Source: a virus
DNA length: 47,724 bases
Direction: 5' to 3' (one strand)
IMG/VR virus record: IMGVR_UViG_3300031974_005641
Span: 1-47,724 of that record
Below are positions 29,844 to 37,160 of the stretch, piece by piece. Each line of letters starts with the position of its first letter. Position 1 is the first letter of the stretch. The position numbers and the translations under genes were made by a program. The notes beneath the pieces were generated by a model that did not search any database, had not been told where the DNA came from, and was given only the letters and a program-made list of their open reading frames with translations.

Positions 29844-29924
29844 ATGCCTGAACGCTGGATAGCAACTAGGGCGCCGCGTGGCGGATGCCACAAACGAAAT
29901 AGGCCGGATGGCCGAGGAGCAACA

Positions 29925-30692
29925 ATGAAGCTGAAACTTGATAGCGACGGGCATGTGGTAGTGCAGGACGGTAAACCCGTGTATGTGCAGGATGACGGCA
30001 AAGAGGTGGCGTTTGACGCTGCCGGCACTGTTTCCACCATATCGCGTTTGAATGCAGAGGCAAAATCAAACAGGGAGCGCTACGAAACTGCTGAAAAGTC
30101 TCTTAGTGCTTTTGATGGGCTGGACGCCGAAGCGGCGCGAGGCGCGCTCGATACAGTATCCAAGATAGATGCTAAAAAATTAGTTGAAGCTGGCGATATG
30201 GATGCCGCGATTAAAACTGCAATTTCTCCCTACCAAAAGGATTTAGACGCGGAACGGAAAAAGAACGAAACCCTAACCGCGTCATTAGCCAAAGAGGTGG
30301 TTGGTAACGCGTTTGGTCGATCAAAATTTGCTACCGAAAAATTAACCCCAGCTGGCGTTGATTTAATTCGGACGATGTATGGCGACAGCATAAAAGTTGA
30401 AGACGGTAAACCTGTCGGTCTAGATGAGAGTGGGCAAAAGCTGTACTCAAGATCTCGACCTGGTGAGCTGGCTGATTTTGATGAAGTCGTTGAAAATTTT
30501 GTTAATCGGTATCCGCACAAAGATCATATCTTAAAAGGCTCAGCGGCGTCTGGCGGAGGTGCGAGTAGTAATAATGGCGGTGGCGCGGGGAAAAAGTCTT
30601 ATAGCCGCGCTGAATTCGACAAACTCGACCCTGCCACTCAGTCGCAAGTTGCAAATGATGCCAGAGCAGGAAAAGCAGAAATCTTGGATTAA
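29925..30692 (+). CDS. scaffold-like protein
   Basis: A 255-residue charged helical protein just before the major capsid gene, as expected for a scaffold: coiled-coil centre (SRLNAEAKSNRERYETAEKSLSAFDGLDAEAARGALDTV), a Gly/Ser/Asn-rich linker (GSAASGGGASSNNGGGAG) and a C-terminal helix (SYSRAEFDKLDPATQSQVANDARAGKAEILD). GAGGAG before ATG 29925 sets the start; the ATG at the terminator tail is rejected. Confidence 0.82.
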   Translation: MKLKLDSDGHVVVQDGKPVYVQDDGKEVAFDAAGTVSTISRLNAEAKSNRERYETAEKSLSAFDGLDAEAARGALDTVSKIDAKKLVEAGDMDAAIKTAISPYQKDLDAERKKNETLTASLAKEVVGNAFGRSKFATEKLTPAGVDLIRTMYGDSIKVEDGKPVGLDESGQKLYSRSRPGELADFDEVVENFVNRYPHKDHILKGSAASGGGASSNNGGGAGKKSYSRAEFDKLDPATQSQVANDARAGKAEILD

Positions 30693-30784
30693 TGATTTTG
30701 CCGTAACCCGGATGGGGAGCGGCGCACTTGGTTGGATGACCAAACTACATATCAATCCCCATCTATTATTTAAGGTAAATTATC

Positions 30785-31936
30785 ATGGCAAACACCATTA
30801 CTAACCTAATTCCAGATATTTACAATGCGCTGGATGTTGTATCACGCGAGTTGGTGGGCTTTATTCCTGCCGTATCTTCTGACATGACGTTTGAGCGCGC
30901 AGCACTCAATCAGACTGTGCGCAGCCCTGTAGCGCCTTCTGCTACCGCTTCTGACATTACTCCTGCGGTCACTCCACCTAATGATGGCGATCAAGTTATC
31001 GGCAATGTCGATATGACGATCACTAAATCTCGTCGCGTGCCTGTGCGCTGGAATGGTGAACAATCGCTAGGTTTGGCAAGCGGCCCCGGTCGAGCCAACA
31101 TCATGCGCGACCAGTTCGCCCAAGCTATGCGTACATTGTGCAACGAGGTTGAAACTGACCTTGGTGGTCTGCACGTTTATGCGTCACGCGCTTACGGCAC
31201 CGCTGGAACGACTCCGTTCGGTACTGCTGGTGATTTTTCAGATGGATCGAATGTGCTGAAAATCCTCAAAGACAACGGTTCTCCACTTATGGATAACCAG
31301 CTTGTCATCGACACGTCTGCTGGCGCCACATTCCTTGGAAAGCAGGCGCGTGTTGATTACGCGGGCGTCGACAACATCCAGCGTCAAGGTATTATCTTGC
31401 CGTTGCATGGCATGGATTTACGCGAGTCTGCGGCTGTTCGCACGTCAACTGCAGGCACCGGAGCTAGTGCAACTACCGATAATGCGGGTTATGCAGTTGG
31501 CGACACGGTCATCACTTTGGCTTCAGCAGGTACCGGTACAATTGTTGCGGGCGACGTAATTACTTTTGCTGGCGACAGCAATAAGTATGTTGTTGTTTCT
31601 GGCGATGCTGATGTATCTAACGGTGGCACTGTTACGATTGCCGCACCGGGCTTGCGTGTTGCGATGTCTGCAGCAGCGAAGGCAATTACGGTGGTTGCCG
31701 CTGCTGCGCGCAACATGGCATTCAATCGCTCTGCAATTGCTTTGGCGACTCGCGTTCCCGCCTTGCCAGAAGAGGGTGATTCTGCGGATGATCGCCAAAT
31801 AATCACCGATCCACGGTCAGGTTTGAGCTTTGAAATTTCTATGTATAAGCAGTACCGCCAAGTGCAGTACGAAGTTGCTTTGGCATGGGGAGTAAAAGCA
31901 GTTAAGCCTGCGCATATTGGCTTGCTTTTGGGCTAG
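30785..31936 (+). CDS. major capsid protein, P22 coat-like
   Basis: A 383-residue coat protein: MANTITNLIPDIYNALDVVSRELVGFIPAV, RVPVRWNGEQSLGL, NEVETDLGGLHVYASRAYGTAGTTPFGT and a strand-rich insertion (GDTVITLASAGTGTIVAGDVITFAGDSNKYVV) fit the P22 gp5 coat family, which has an HK97 fold with an inserted domain. Position after the scaffold agrees. A 92-base gap before it holds no gene. Confidence 0.92.
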   Translation: MANTITNLIPDIYNALDVVSRELVGFIPAVSSDMTFERAALNQTVRSPVAPSATASDITPAVTPPNDGDQVIGNVDMTITKSRRVPVRWNGEQSLGLASGPGRANIMRDQFAQAMRTLCNEVETDLGGLHVYASRAYGTAGTTPFGTAGDFSDGSNVLKILKDNGSPLMDNQLVIDTSAGATFLGKQARVDYAGVDNIQRQGIILPLHGMDLRESAAVRTSTAGTGASATTDNAGYAVGDTVITLASAGTGTIVAGDVITFAGDSNKYVVVSGDADVSNGGTVTIAAPGLRVAMSAAAKAITVVAAAARNMAFNRSAIALATRVPALPEEGDSADDRQIITDPRSGLSFEISMYKQYRQVQYEVALAWGVKAVKPAHIGLLLG

Positions 31937-31979
31937 CGCTAATAGGGGGTTTCGACCCCCTTTTATTATTGGAGTTTTT

Positions 31980-32183
31980 ATGACTACTAAAGTTAAAGCT
32001 TGGGGTGAAGGTCAGGGTGAATTCGTTGAAATTGATGATGGGGCATTTAATCCAGATATCCACGAGCTATACGAAAATTCAGAGTCGGCGGCAAAATCCG
32101 AAGTAGCGACTGAGAACACTGCTGAACAATCTGCGACCCCGCGCAAGGCGAGGACCACCAAAACCAATGCCGACAGCGTTTGA
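31980..32183 (+). CDS. small head-module protein
   Basis: A 67-residue protein, acidic then Ala/Thr/Lys-rich (EFVEIDDGAFNPDIHELYENSESAAKSE...). GGAG precedes ATG 31980. Such short proteins after the coat gene are common and may be decoration or linker proteins. Its end overlaps the methyltransferase start by 17 bases. Confidence 0.65.
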   Translation: MTTKVKAWGEGQGEFVEIDDGAFNPDIHELYENSESAAKSEVATENTAEQSATPRKARTTKTNADSV

Positions 32184-32748
32184 GGCCTTAGCGTTTATCG
32201 CTGAGACCGAGTCTATAAACACGGTGCTTGATGTAGGTTCAGGCGCGGGATTACATGCCGATTATTTGCGCGGCAATGGCAAGGCAGTCGAAACGGTGTC
32301 GTTTATCCCGCCTGCTGACTATGTTGGCGACTTTATGCAGCTTGATATTGCAGAGCGATTTGATTGCGTGTGGGCTAGTCATGTACTTGAGCACCAGCTA
32401 GACGCCAATGCGTTTCTTCGCAAGTGCAAGTCAAACCTAAAACCGGGCGGCGTGTTTGCCGTTACTGTACCGCCGATGAAGCCGTTTATTGTTGGCGGCC
32501 ACGTCAGTCTTTGGAATGCCGGGCTGTTGCTTTATAACTTAATCATGGCGGGTTTTGATTGCTCGCAAGCCAAAGTTAAAACCTACGGCTACAACATCAG
32601 CGTTATTGTGCAAAATGGCGACGTACCGCAAGAGGTATTCGATAGCCTGCACCGTGACACTGGCGATATTGAAAAGCTGGCCGATTACTTCCCTATGCCG
32701 GTAGCGCAGGGGTTTAACGGCCATATTCAAGCGGTGAACTGGAAATGA
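32167..32748 (+). CDS. class I SAM-dependent methyltransferase
   Basis: A 193-residue methyltransferase with motif I VLDVGSGAG (residues 21-29), FDCVWASHVLEHQLD and LKPGGVFAVTVPP. The LEH pattern is typical of small-molecule or sugar O-methylation rather than DNA methylation. It sits with a sugar-transferase-like gene (4-base overlap) inside the head module; both are not standard morphogenesis genes. Confidence 0.87.
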   Translation: MPTAFEALAFIAETESINTVLDVGSGAGLHADYLRGNGKAVETVSFIPPADYVGDFMQLDIAERFDCVWASHVLEHQLDANAFLRKCKSNLKPGGVFAVTVPPMKPFIVGGHVSLWNAGLLLYNLIMAGFDCSQAKVKTYGYNISVIVQNGDVPQEVFDSLHRDTGDIEKLADYFPMPVAQGFNGHIQAVNWK

Positions 32749-33536
32749 AAATAGTCATCTACGCTAGACCCGCAAATGTATTCGCGGGAATGCTGGCCAA
32801 CTCGCTTCGACAAGCACAGCACAAACCCGTACTGCGCGAAAAGCAGAAATGGAAAGGGGAGGTTGAGGACTGCGACTTGGCTGTTATCCACGGCATTCGC
32901 AACAAACCGCTGATTGAAGCATACGCGCATGTGCCGGTGTTTATTATTGAGTCGGGATATTTAAAACGGATCAATAATCGCAGTGAGTATCAGAGCGGCC
33001 ACTGGCAGCTATCCTATGCCAAGTTAAACGGTCTGCCTGGCTTTGATTGCCCACCTAACAGATTCAACGCGCTGGGATTCGATATTAAGCGCCCACGCAA
33101 TAGAAAGGGTTACGTCCTTGTGTTGGGCCAAGTCCCGACAGACAGCGCCCTGAATGGCACAGATCACGTTCAGTGGCTAAAGGATAAAATCAGCTATTAC
33201 GAAAGCGAAGGTCATGCGGTAAAGTATCGGAAACACCCGAAAGGCGGCGTAGACTTAGACGGCCATCCTAGCCTTGATGGCACGCTTACTGAAGCCATTG
33301 CTGGCGCGGCGTTTTGTGTGGCCTACAACAGCACAGCAGGCTTTGAAGTATTACTTAATGGCGTGGGCATGGTGTGTGACGAATGCGCGCCCTACGCTGA
33401 AATAAGCGGCGAGCAATGCCCGTCCGTCGCTGTTCGCCGAGCCTTTTTTAATCGTGCCGCCTACGGTCAATGGCGCGTAGACCAAACACCGGACGCGGTG
33501 CAATTTTTAATGAATGAGTGGTTGCCTAGATTATGA
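32745..33536 (+). CDS. glycosyltransferase-like protein
   Basis: A 263-residue protein with a GT-B or capsule-synthesis-like layout: DLAVIHGIRNKPLIEAYAHVPVFIIESGYLKRINNRSEYQSGHWQLSYAKLNG, then YVLVLGQVPTDSAL, KYRKHPKGG and AFCVAYNSTAGFEVLLNGVGMVCD, which resembles a nucleotide-sugar binding C-terminus. Coupled with the methyltransferase. Targets could be the capsid or a host glycan. Confidence 0.7.
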   Translation: MKIVIYARPANVFAGMLANSLRQAQHKPVLREKQKWKGEVEDCDLAVIHGIRNKPLIEAYAHVPVFIIESGYLKRINNRSEYQSGHWQLSYAKLNGLPGFDCPPNRFNALGFDIKRPRNRKGYVLVLGQVPTDSALNGTDHVQWLKDKISYYESEGHAVKYRKHPKGGVDLDGHPSLDGTLTEAIAGAAFCVAYNSTAGFEVLLNGVGMVCDECAPYAEISGEQCPSVAVRRAFFNRAAYGQWRVDQTPDAVQFLMNEWLPRL

Positions 33537-34030
33537 CTATCACCGTTGAGGATGGCTCGCTGGTCGAGAACGCGAATAGCTGGGTAAGTCGCGAAACGTT
33601 TATCGCCTATGCGCTTGCTCGTGGCGTTACCGTTGCCGACGATGCCGAGGCAGACGCTAAGCTGGTTAAGGCTTGCGACTACATCAACGGTCTTGAGTCT
33701 AATTTGAAAGGTGCGCTTGTTGATCGTGACCAAGCGACCGCTTACCCACGCAGCGGGTTAGAAATTGAAGGCTGGTATTGGTCAAACACCGAGATCCCGC
33801 GGCAAGTACTGAATGCGCAGCTATCGCTAGCACTCGAATTACAGGCTGGCGAAGATATTTATAACCCGACATTGGCCACGCTTCCTGTTGTGTCGAAGCG
33901 GGTAGAAGGCGCGGTAACGGTGCAGTATGCAAACCCATCACAAGCGCTCAAGGTCAATAAAGAGCAGCCCTCGCAAGTGCATATTAAGCTGCTACTGAAG
34001 CATAGCGGGCTGTCAGTCGTTAGAGTTTAA
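33533..34030 (+). CDS. DnaT-like head-tail connector
   Basis: A 165-residue protein: TVEDGSLVENANSWVSRETFIAYALARG, KLVKACDYINGLESNLKGALVDRDQATAYPRSG and IPRQVLNAQLSLALELQ fit the phage protein family labelled DnaT-like in Pfam, which is found at the head-tail adaptor position. It overlaps the preceding stop by 4 bases. Confidence 0.82.
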   Translation: MTITVEDGSLVENANSWVSRETFIAYALARGVTVADDAEADAKLVKACDYINGLESNLKGALVDRDQATAYPRSGLEIEGWYWSNTEIPRQVLNAQLSLALELQAGEDIYNPTLATLPVVSKRVEGAVTVQYANPSQALKVNKEQPSQVHIKLLLKHSGLSVVRV

Positions 34031-34057
34031 GAACCAATTAACAACAGGATGATTGTT

Positions 34058-34414
34058 ATGGAAGCGTTAAGCACAAAGTTGAATAGTTTTTTAGCGACAT
34101 TTCTAATCGCGAAATCTTATATCGCGGAAAATGTAGCATTTGACAATGGGATCCACCGACTGCGGACGGCTGGGGTTGAAGAGGAAATGGCGCTGAAAAT
34201 ATCATCGCTGGTGAGGGCGTTTTCATATAATAATCCGCACGAAGTCATAAAAGCGATTGCTCAGCTAGCTGCGAAGGGCGCTGCTAACTATGATGAAATG
34301 ACAGCGATTATTGAAAGCTGTCCCAGATTATTCCGCAACCCTGCTGGTGCCCAACGAAGATGTTTTGGCTCGATGAGCTGGGCTGAGTTTTTAAATGAAG
34401 TGGCACTAAGCTAG
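34058..34414 (+). CDS. hypothetical protein within the head-tail module
   Basis: A 118-residue helical protein (MEALSTKLNSFLATFLIAKSYIAENVAFDNGIHRLRTAGVEEEMALKISSLVRAF...). AGGA eight bases before ATG 34058. It is followed by its own terminator and is not a recognised connector, so it may be an inserted accessory gene. Confidence 0.68.
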   Translation: MEALSTKLNSFLATFLIAKSYIAENVAFDNGIHRLRTAGVEEEMALKISSLVRAFSYNNPHEVIKAIAQLAAKGAANYDEMTAIIESCPRLFRNPAGAQRRCFGSMSWAEFLNEVALS

Positions 34415-34437
34415 ATCAGAAATTTGCGCACACCCAA

Positions 34438-34460
34438 GCCGGCCAAGCGCCGGTTTTTTT
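34438..34460 (+). terminator. terminator in the head-tail module
   Basis: GCCGGC CAAGC GCCGG and seven T, then ACGTCTGGAA. Confidence 0.78.
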
Positions 34461-34475
34461 ACGTCTGGAAAACCT

Positions 34476-34835
34476 ATGGCCACATTTTACGATGATATGG
34501 CGGCGACTGCGGTTGAGCTGCTGACAGAGTTTGGCGCGCCTGTGGTATTGCCTCGCGTGACCGGTGGCTCATACGATCCTGTAACCGGCGAAACAACGCC
34601 AGGCAGCGACGATAGCCAAACTACAATCGGTCTGATTAAGCCTTATCCCGATAATTTGATCGACGGCACACGCATTCGCAGCACGGACAAAATGCTGGTG
34701 ATTACCGCAGCGGTTGAGCCGCTGATGTCAGACACCCCGCAAATGAGCGGTAATACCTTGGGTAACGTAGTCGGTATTAAAACTGTGAGCCCTGCTGGTA
34801 CGCCTGTTTGTTATTTTGTGCAGGTTCGGGCATGA
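34476..34835 (+). CDS. head closure-like protein
   Basis: A 119-residue protein in the head completion position: ATFYDDMAATAVELLTEFGAPVVLPRVTGGSYDPVTGETTPG, GLIKPYPDNLIDGTRIRSTDKMLVITA and VGIKTVSPAGTPVCYFVQVRA match the pattern of phage head closure/stopper proteins. Overlaps the next gene by 4 bases. Confidence 0.8.
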   Translation: MATFYDDMAATAVELLTEFGAPVVLPRVTGGSYDPVTGETTPGSDDSQTTIGLIKPYPDNLIDGTRIRSTDKMLVITAAVEPLMSDTPQMSGNTLGNVVGIKTVSPAGTPVCYFVQVRA

Positions 34836-35203
34836 GCTTTGAAGCTGATATGCGCAAAATCGCAGCAAAGATTGACGAAAGCGTTGAGCAGTTAGGCCGA
34901 GCGGTTAAGTTAGAGTTATTTAAAGGCGCCATCCAAGACACGCGGGTCGATACCGGGCAACTTATAGGCAACTGGCAGACCAGCGAAGAGGCGCCGATAT
35001 TGACCCAAATAGACCGCCTAGATCCGCAAGGCAGCGCGGCAATAGCTGAGGCTGAATCAGTTGTGCAGGGCGTATCGCTAACCTACATGACAAATAATCT
35101 GCCATACGCCGAGGTCTACGAAGAAAAAGACGCCATGGTCGCAAAGAACGTCGCACGGGTAAAACACAACATCGCCAAGAAAGCGCGGGAGCTAAATAAA
35201 TGA
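34832..35203 (+). CDS. HK97 gp10-like tail completion protein
   Basis: A 123-residue protein (MSFEADMRKIAAKIDESVEQLGRAVKLELFKGAIQDTRVDTGQLIGNWQT...TNNLPYAEVYEEKDAMVAKNVARVKHNIAKKARE). The VDTG...NW and YA..LE-type motifs are typical of gp10-like neck proteins. ATG 34832 overlaps the stop before it. Confidence 0.85.
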   Translation: MSFEADMRKIAAKIDESVEQLGRAVKLELFKGAIQDTRVDTGQLIGNWQTSEEAPILTQIDRLDPQGSAAIAEAESVVQGVSLTYMTNNLPYAEVYEEKDAMVAKNVARVKHNIAKKARELNK

Positions 35204-35646
35204 GTCTGCGGGTTCGCCAAGCTCTGACCAATGCGTTTTTGAATGCCGATTTTGAGCTGGATACTGTCCACCAAAATGGCGCCTATACCACTTTTGCCGA
35301 TGACTCTTACACCTCGAACGTTGGCACCTACACCCCAACAACTGGCCGTCCTTATTGCGAGTTGCGGATGTTTGATGCGGGTACCGACGCCGCGACGCTC
35401 AATAGCTGGGATGAAGAGTTAGGTATATTCCAAATCATGCTTTATTACCCAGAGCACCAGGGCGCAATACCGGCTGACACCAAAGTCAAAGCAATTACCG
35501 ACGCGTTTTACCTTTACTCAACGCACACCTATTTAACCCAGTCAGTGCAGCTTGTTAATGGCCGCTCAGTGCAAGAAGGCGTTAACGAAGAAGGCTGGTA
35601 CAAATTGCGGATAAGGCTCCCTTACCGAGCATTTACCCCGCGATAG
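35200..35646 (+). CDS. tail terminator, DUF4128-like
   Basis: A 148-residue protein (MSLRVRQALTNAFLNADFELDTVHQNGAYTTF...YCELRMFDAGTDAATLNSWDEELGIFQIMLYYPEHQG) in the tail terminator place. The strand-rich IFQIMLYYP core agrees with lambda U / DUF4128-type proteins, which cap the tail tube. Overlaps the gp10-like gene by 4 bases. Confidence 0.82.
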   Translation: MSLRVRQALTNAFLNADFELDTVHQNGAYTTFADDSYTSNVGTYTPTTGRPYCELRMFDAGTDAATLNSWDEELGIFQIMLYYPEHQGAIPADTKVKAITDAFYLYSTHTYLTQSVQLVNGRSVQEGVNEEGWYKLRIRLPYRAFTPR

Positions 35647-35669
35647 CGGCGCAGCCGTGCCAAACCAAC

Positions 35670-35691
35670 AGCCGCTTAGTGCGGTTTTTTT
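35670..35691 (+). terminator. terminator before tail tube gene
   Basis: CCGC TTAGT GCGG and seven T, then ATGCCTAAA. Confidence 0.75.
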
Positions 35692-35717
35692 ATGCCTAAA
35701 ACTTGAGGTTTAACCCG

Positions 35718-36179
35718 ATGACTACGCAATTTATTTCTGCGGCTACGACTGCTATTTCAGTGTCTGCCGCTACTCCCGCAACATTCGATGAGGCCGGTTA
35801 TGCCGCGCTTTCTTATACCGAGATTGAGTTGGTTTCAGAAGCGGGTGAAGTTGGCCCCACTGACAACCTAGTGACTTTTACACCGCTAGCTGACCCTACT
35901 GTTCAAAAGGCCCAAGGCTCGCGCAATTACGGTTCACAAGCGTTAAACATGGCTTACAGCACAGTGACTGACGCAGGTGTTGCCATTCTTGAAACGGCAA
36001 ACGCTGCCCGTGCGCGCGTGTCGGTAAAAATGACATTGCCTGATGGCGCTGTGCGTTACTACCAGGCTGTTTGCATGGGTGTTCGCGAGATTATTGGCGG
36101 CGCAGATGCGGTTATTGGTCTGCAAAGCACTCTCGAAATCACCTCTGCTGTTGTGAAAGTAGACGCTCCTTCCTCTTAA
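35718..36179 (+). CDS. major tail tube protein
   Basis: A 153-residue strand-rich protein (TTQFISAATTAISVSAATPATFDEAGYAALSYTEIELVSEAGEVGP...VSVKMTLPDGAVRYYQAVCMGVREIIGGADAVIGLQSTLEITSAVV) in the major tail protein position, flanked by its own terminator and hairpin as for a highly expressed gene. GAGG before ATG 35718. Confidence 0.85.
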   Translation: MTTQFISAATTAISVSAATPATFDEAGYAALSYTEIELVSEAGEVGPTDNLVTFTPLADPTVQKAQGSRNYGSQALNMAYSTVTDAGVAILETANAARARVSVKMTLPDGAVRYYQAVCMGVREIIGGADAVIGLQSTLEITSAVVKVDAPSS

Positions 36180-36186
36180 CCCGTTT

Positions 36187-36237
36187 ACCCATGGCTAGGG
36201 CAACCGAAAGGCGGCTTCATCCACCGCTGCCATGGGT
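36187..36237 (+). other. 9-bp inverted repeat after tail tube gene
   Basis: ACCCATGGC and GCCATGGGT are perfect complements 33 bases apart, with an inner GCGG/CCGC. Could be a transcript-stabilising hairpin or weak terminator. Confidence 0.45.
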
Positions 36238-36272
36238 TCTTGGATGGTTAATTGCGAGGCATGAGATTAATT

Positions 36273-36704
36273 ATGGATATTTCCACCGTAAAAATTAAAG
36301 ACACCACCGTTATTGACGAATTCTACGATCCTGCAGGTGACCTGATTATTGATGAATACACAGGTAAGCCGGTAACCATTGAGATATTTGGTGCCGAGTC
36401 AGATCAGTTTCGCAAAATGATCGCCAAGCGCATCCGCGCTGAGCAGATCAAAAACAAAGGCAAGCGCAAACGCGAAGACGAGCCGGTTACTGATGAGTCA
36501 TTGGCAAAGGCGCGCAAAGAAGGGCTGCAAACGTTAGCTGAATGCACAGTGGCATGGACAGGCTTTTACCGTAACGGCGACGAATTGGCATGCACTGTTG
36601 AAAACGCCATAGCGCTTTACGAAGCTGCCCCATTTATCCGCAAACAAGTAGATGCTGCGATGGGGGATGAGTCGGCTTTTTTCGAGAAACAGCCGAGCAG
36701 CTAA
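36273..36704 (+). CDS. tail assembly chaperone (G-like)
   Basis: A 143-residue protein (MDISTVKIKDTTVIDEFYDPAGDLIIDEYTGKPVTIEIFGAESDQFRK...) in the lambda G position before the tape measure. Near its end is a TTTTTTC slippery site, so a fraction of ribosomes should shift to -1 and make a longer G-T protein through the next frame. Confidence 0.85.
   Translation: MDISTVKIKDTTVIDEFYDPAGDLIIDEYTGKPVTIEIFGAESDQFRKMIAKRIRAEQIKNKGKRKREDEPVTDESLAKARKEGLQTLAECTVAWTGFYRNGDELACTVENAIALYEAAPFIRKQVDAAMGDESAFFEKQPSS
36677..36683 (+). promoter_or_regulatory. -1 ribosomal frameshift site TTTTTTC
   Basis: The heptamer is in the X XXY YYZ phase of the G-like frame (GCT TTT TTC). After slipping, the -1 frame reads on without stop through RETAEQLIAHIDHLAWLHAV into the downstream ORF. 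This is the conserved G/GT arrangement of tailed phages. Confidence 0.85.
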
Positions 36705-36721
36705 TCGCGCATATTGATCAT

Positions 36722-37150
36722 TTGGCATGGCTCCACGCCGTGCCAGATTACAAAGATGATAAGCGCGAAAGAATGTCGAGGATGCAAGAATTTGAACACT
36801 TTCGACATGCCTACGACAAGCCCCCTGATGTAGACGACTGCGAGTATTTAGTCAGTTGGTTTTATGAGTCTGGCATGTGCTTGCCGGGCGCCATGAGTGG
36901 GCCAACATCGCTGACTTGGTTGGAAATTCAATCGTTTGACTCAGCATCCGCCTACGGCATGACGCCGTGGGAAAAACGGATGATTAAAACATTATCAGAG
37001 CGTTATTGCTCCGGGCTATCAAAGCACACAAACCCAAAAGCAACACCACCTTATTACCCCGAAGACGGCGAATTTAGAACGCACCAGCGCGAGCAATTAG
37101 AGCTACGTAAGGTGCGCGCTGAACGTCGCAAAAATTTGAAACTTGATTGA
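36722..37150 (+). CDS. tail chaperone T part (made by -1 frameshift)
   Basis: The frame stays open from the slippery site at 36677 to 37150, so this is chiefly the C-terminal half of a G-T fusion of 36273-37150. The free-standing TTG at 36722 has no ribosome site. Content: PDYKDDKRERMSRMQEFEHFRHAYDKPPDVDDCEYLVSWFYESGMCLPG, ending in a basic tail. It should link the tape measure to tail tube subunits. Confidence 0.82.
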   Translation: MAWLHAVPDYKDDKRERMSRMQEFEHFRHAYDKPPDVDDCEYLVSWFYESGMCLPGAMSGPTSLTWLEIQSFDSASAYGMTPWEKRMIKTLSERYCSGLSKHTNPKATPPYYPEDGEFRTHQREQLELRKVRAERRKNLKLD

Positions 37151-37160
37151 GGTTTAGCTT

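Noticed and set aside
29844-29924. ATG in the terminator tag as the scaffold start (MPERW...)
   Set aside because: The ATG is part of the ATGCCTGAA tag after the terminator; GAGGAG before ATG 29925 is the better start.
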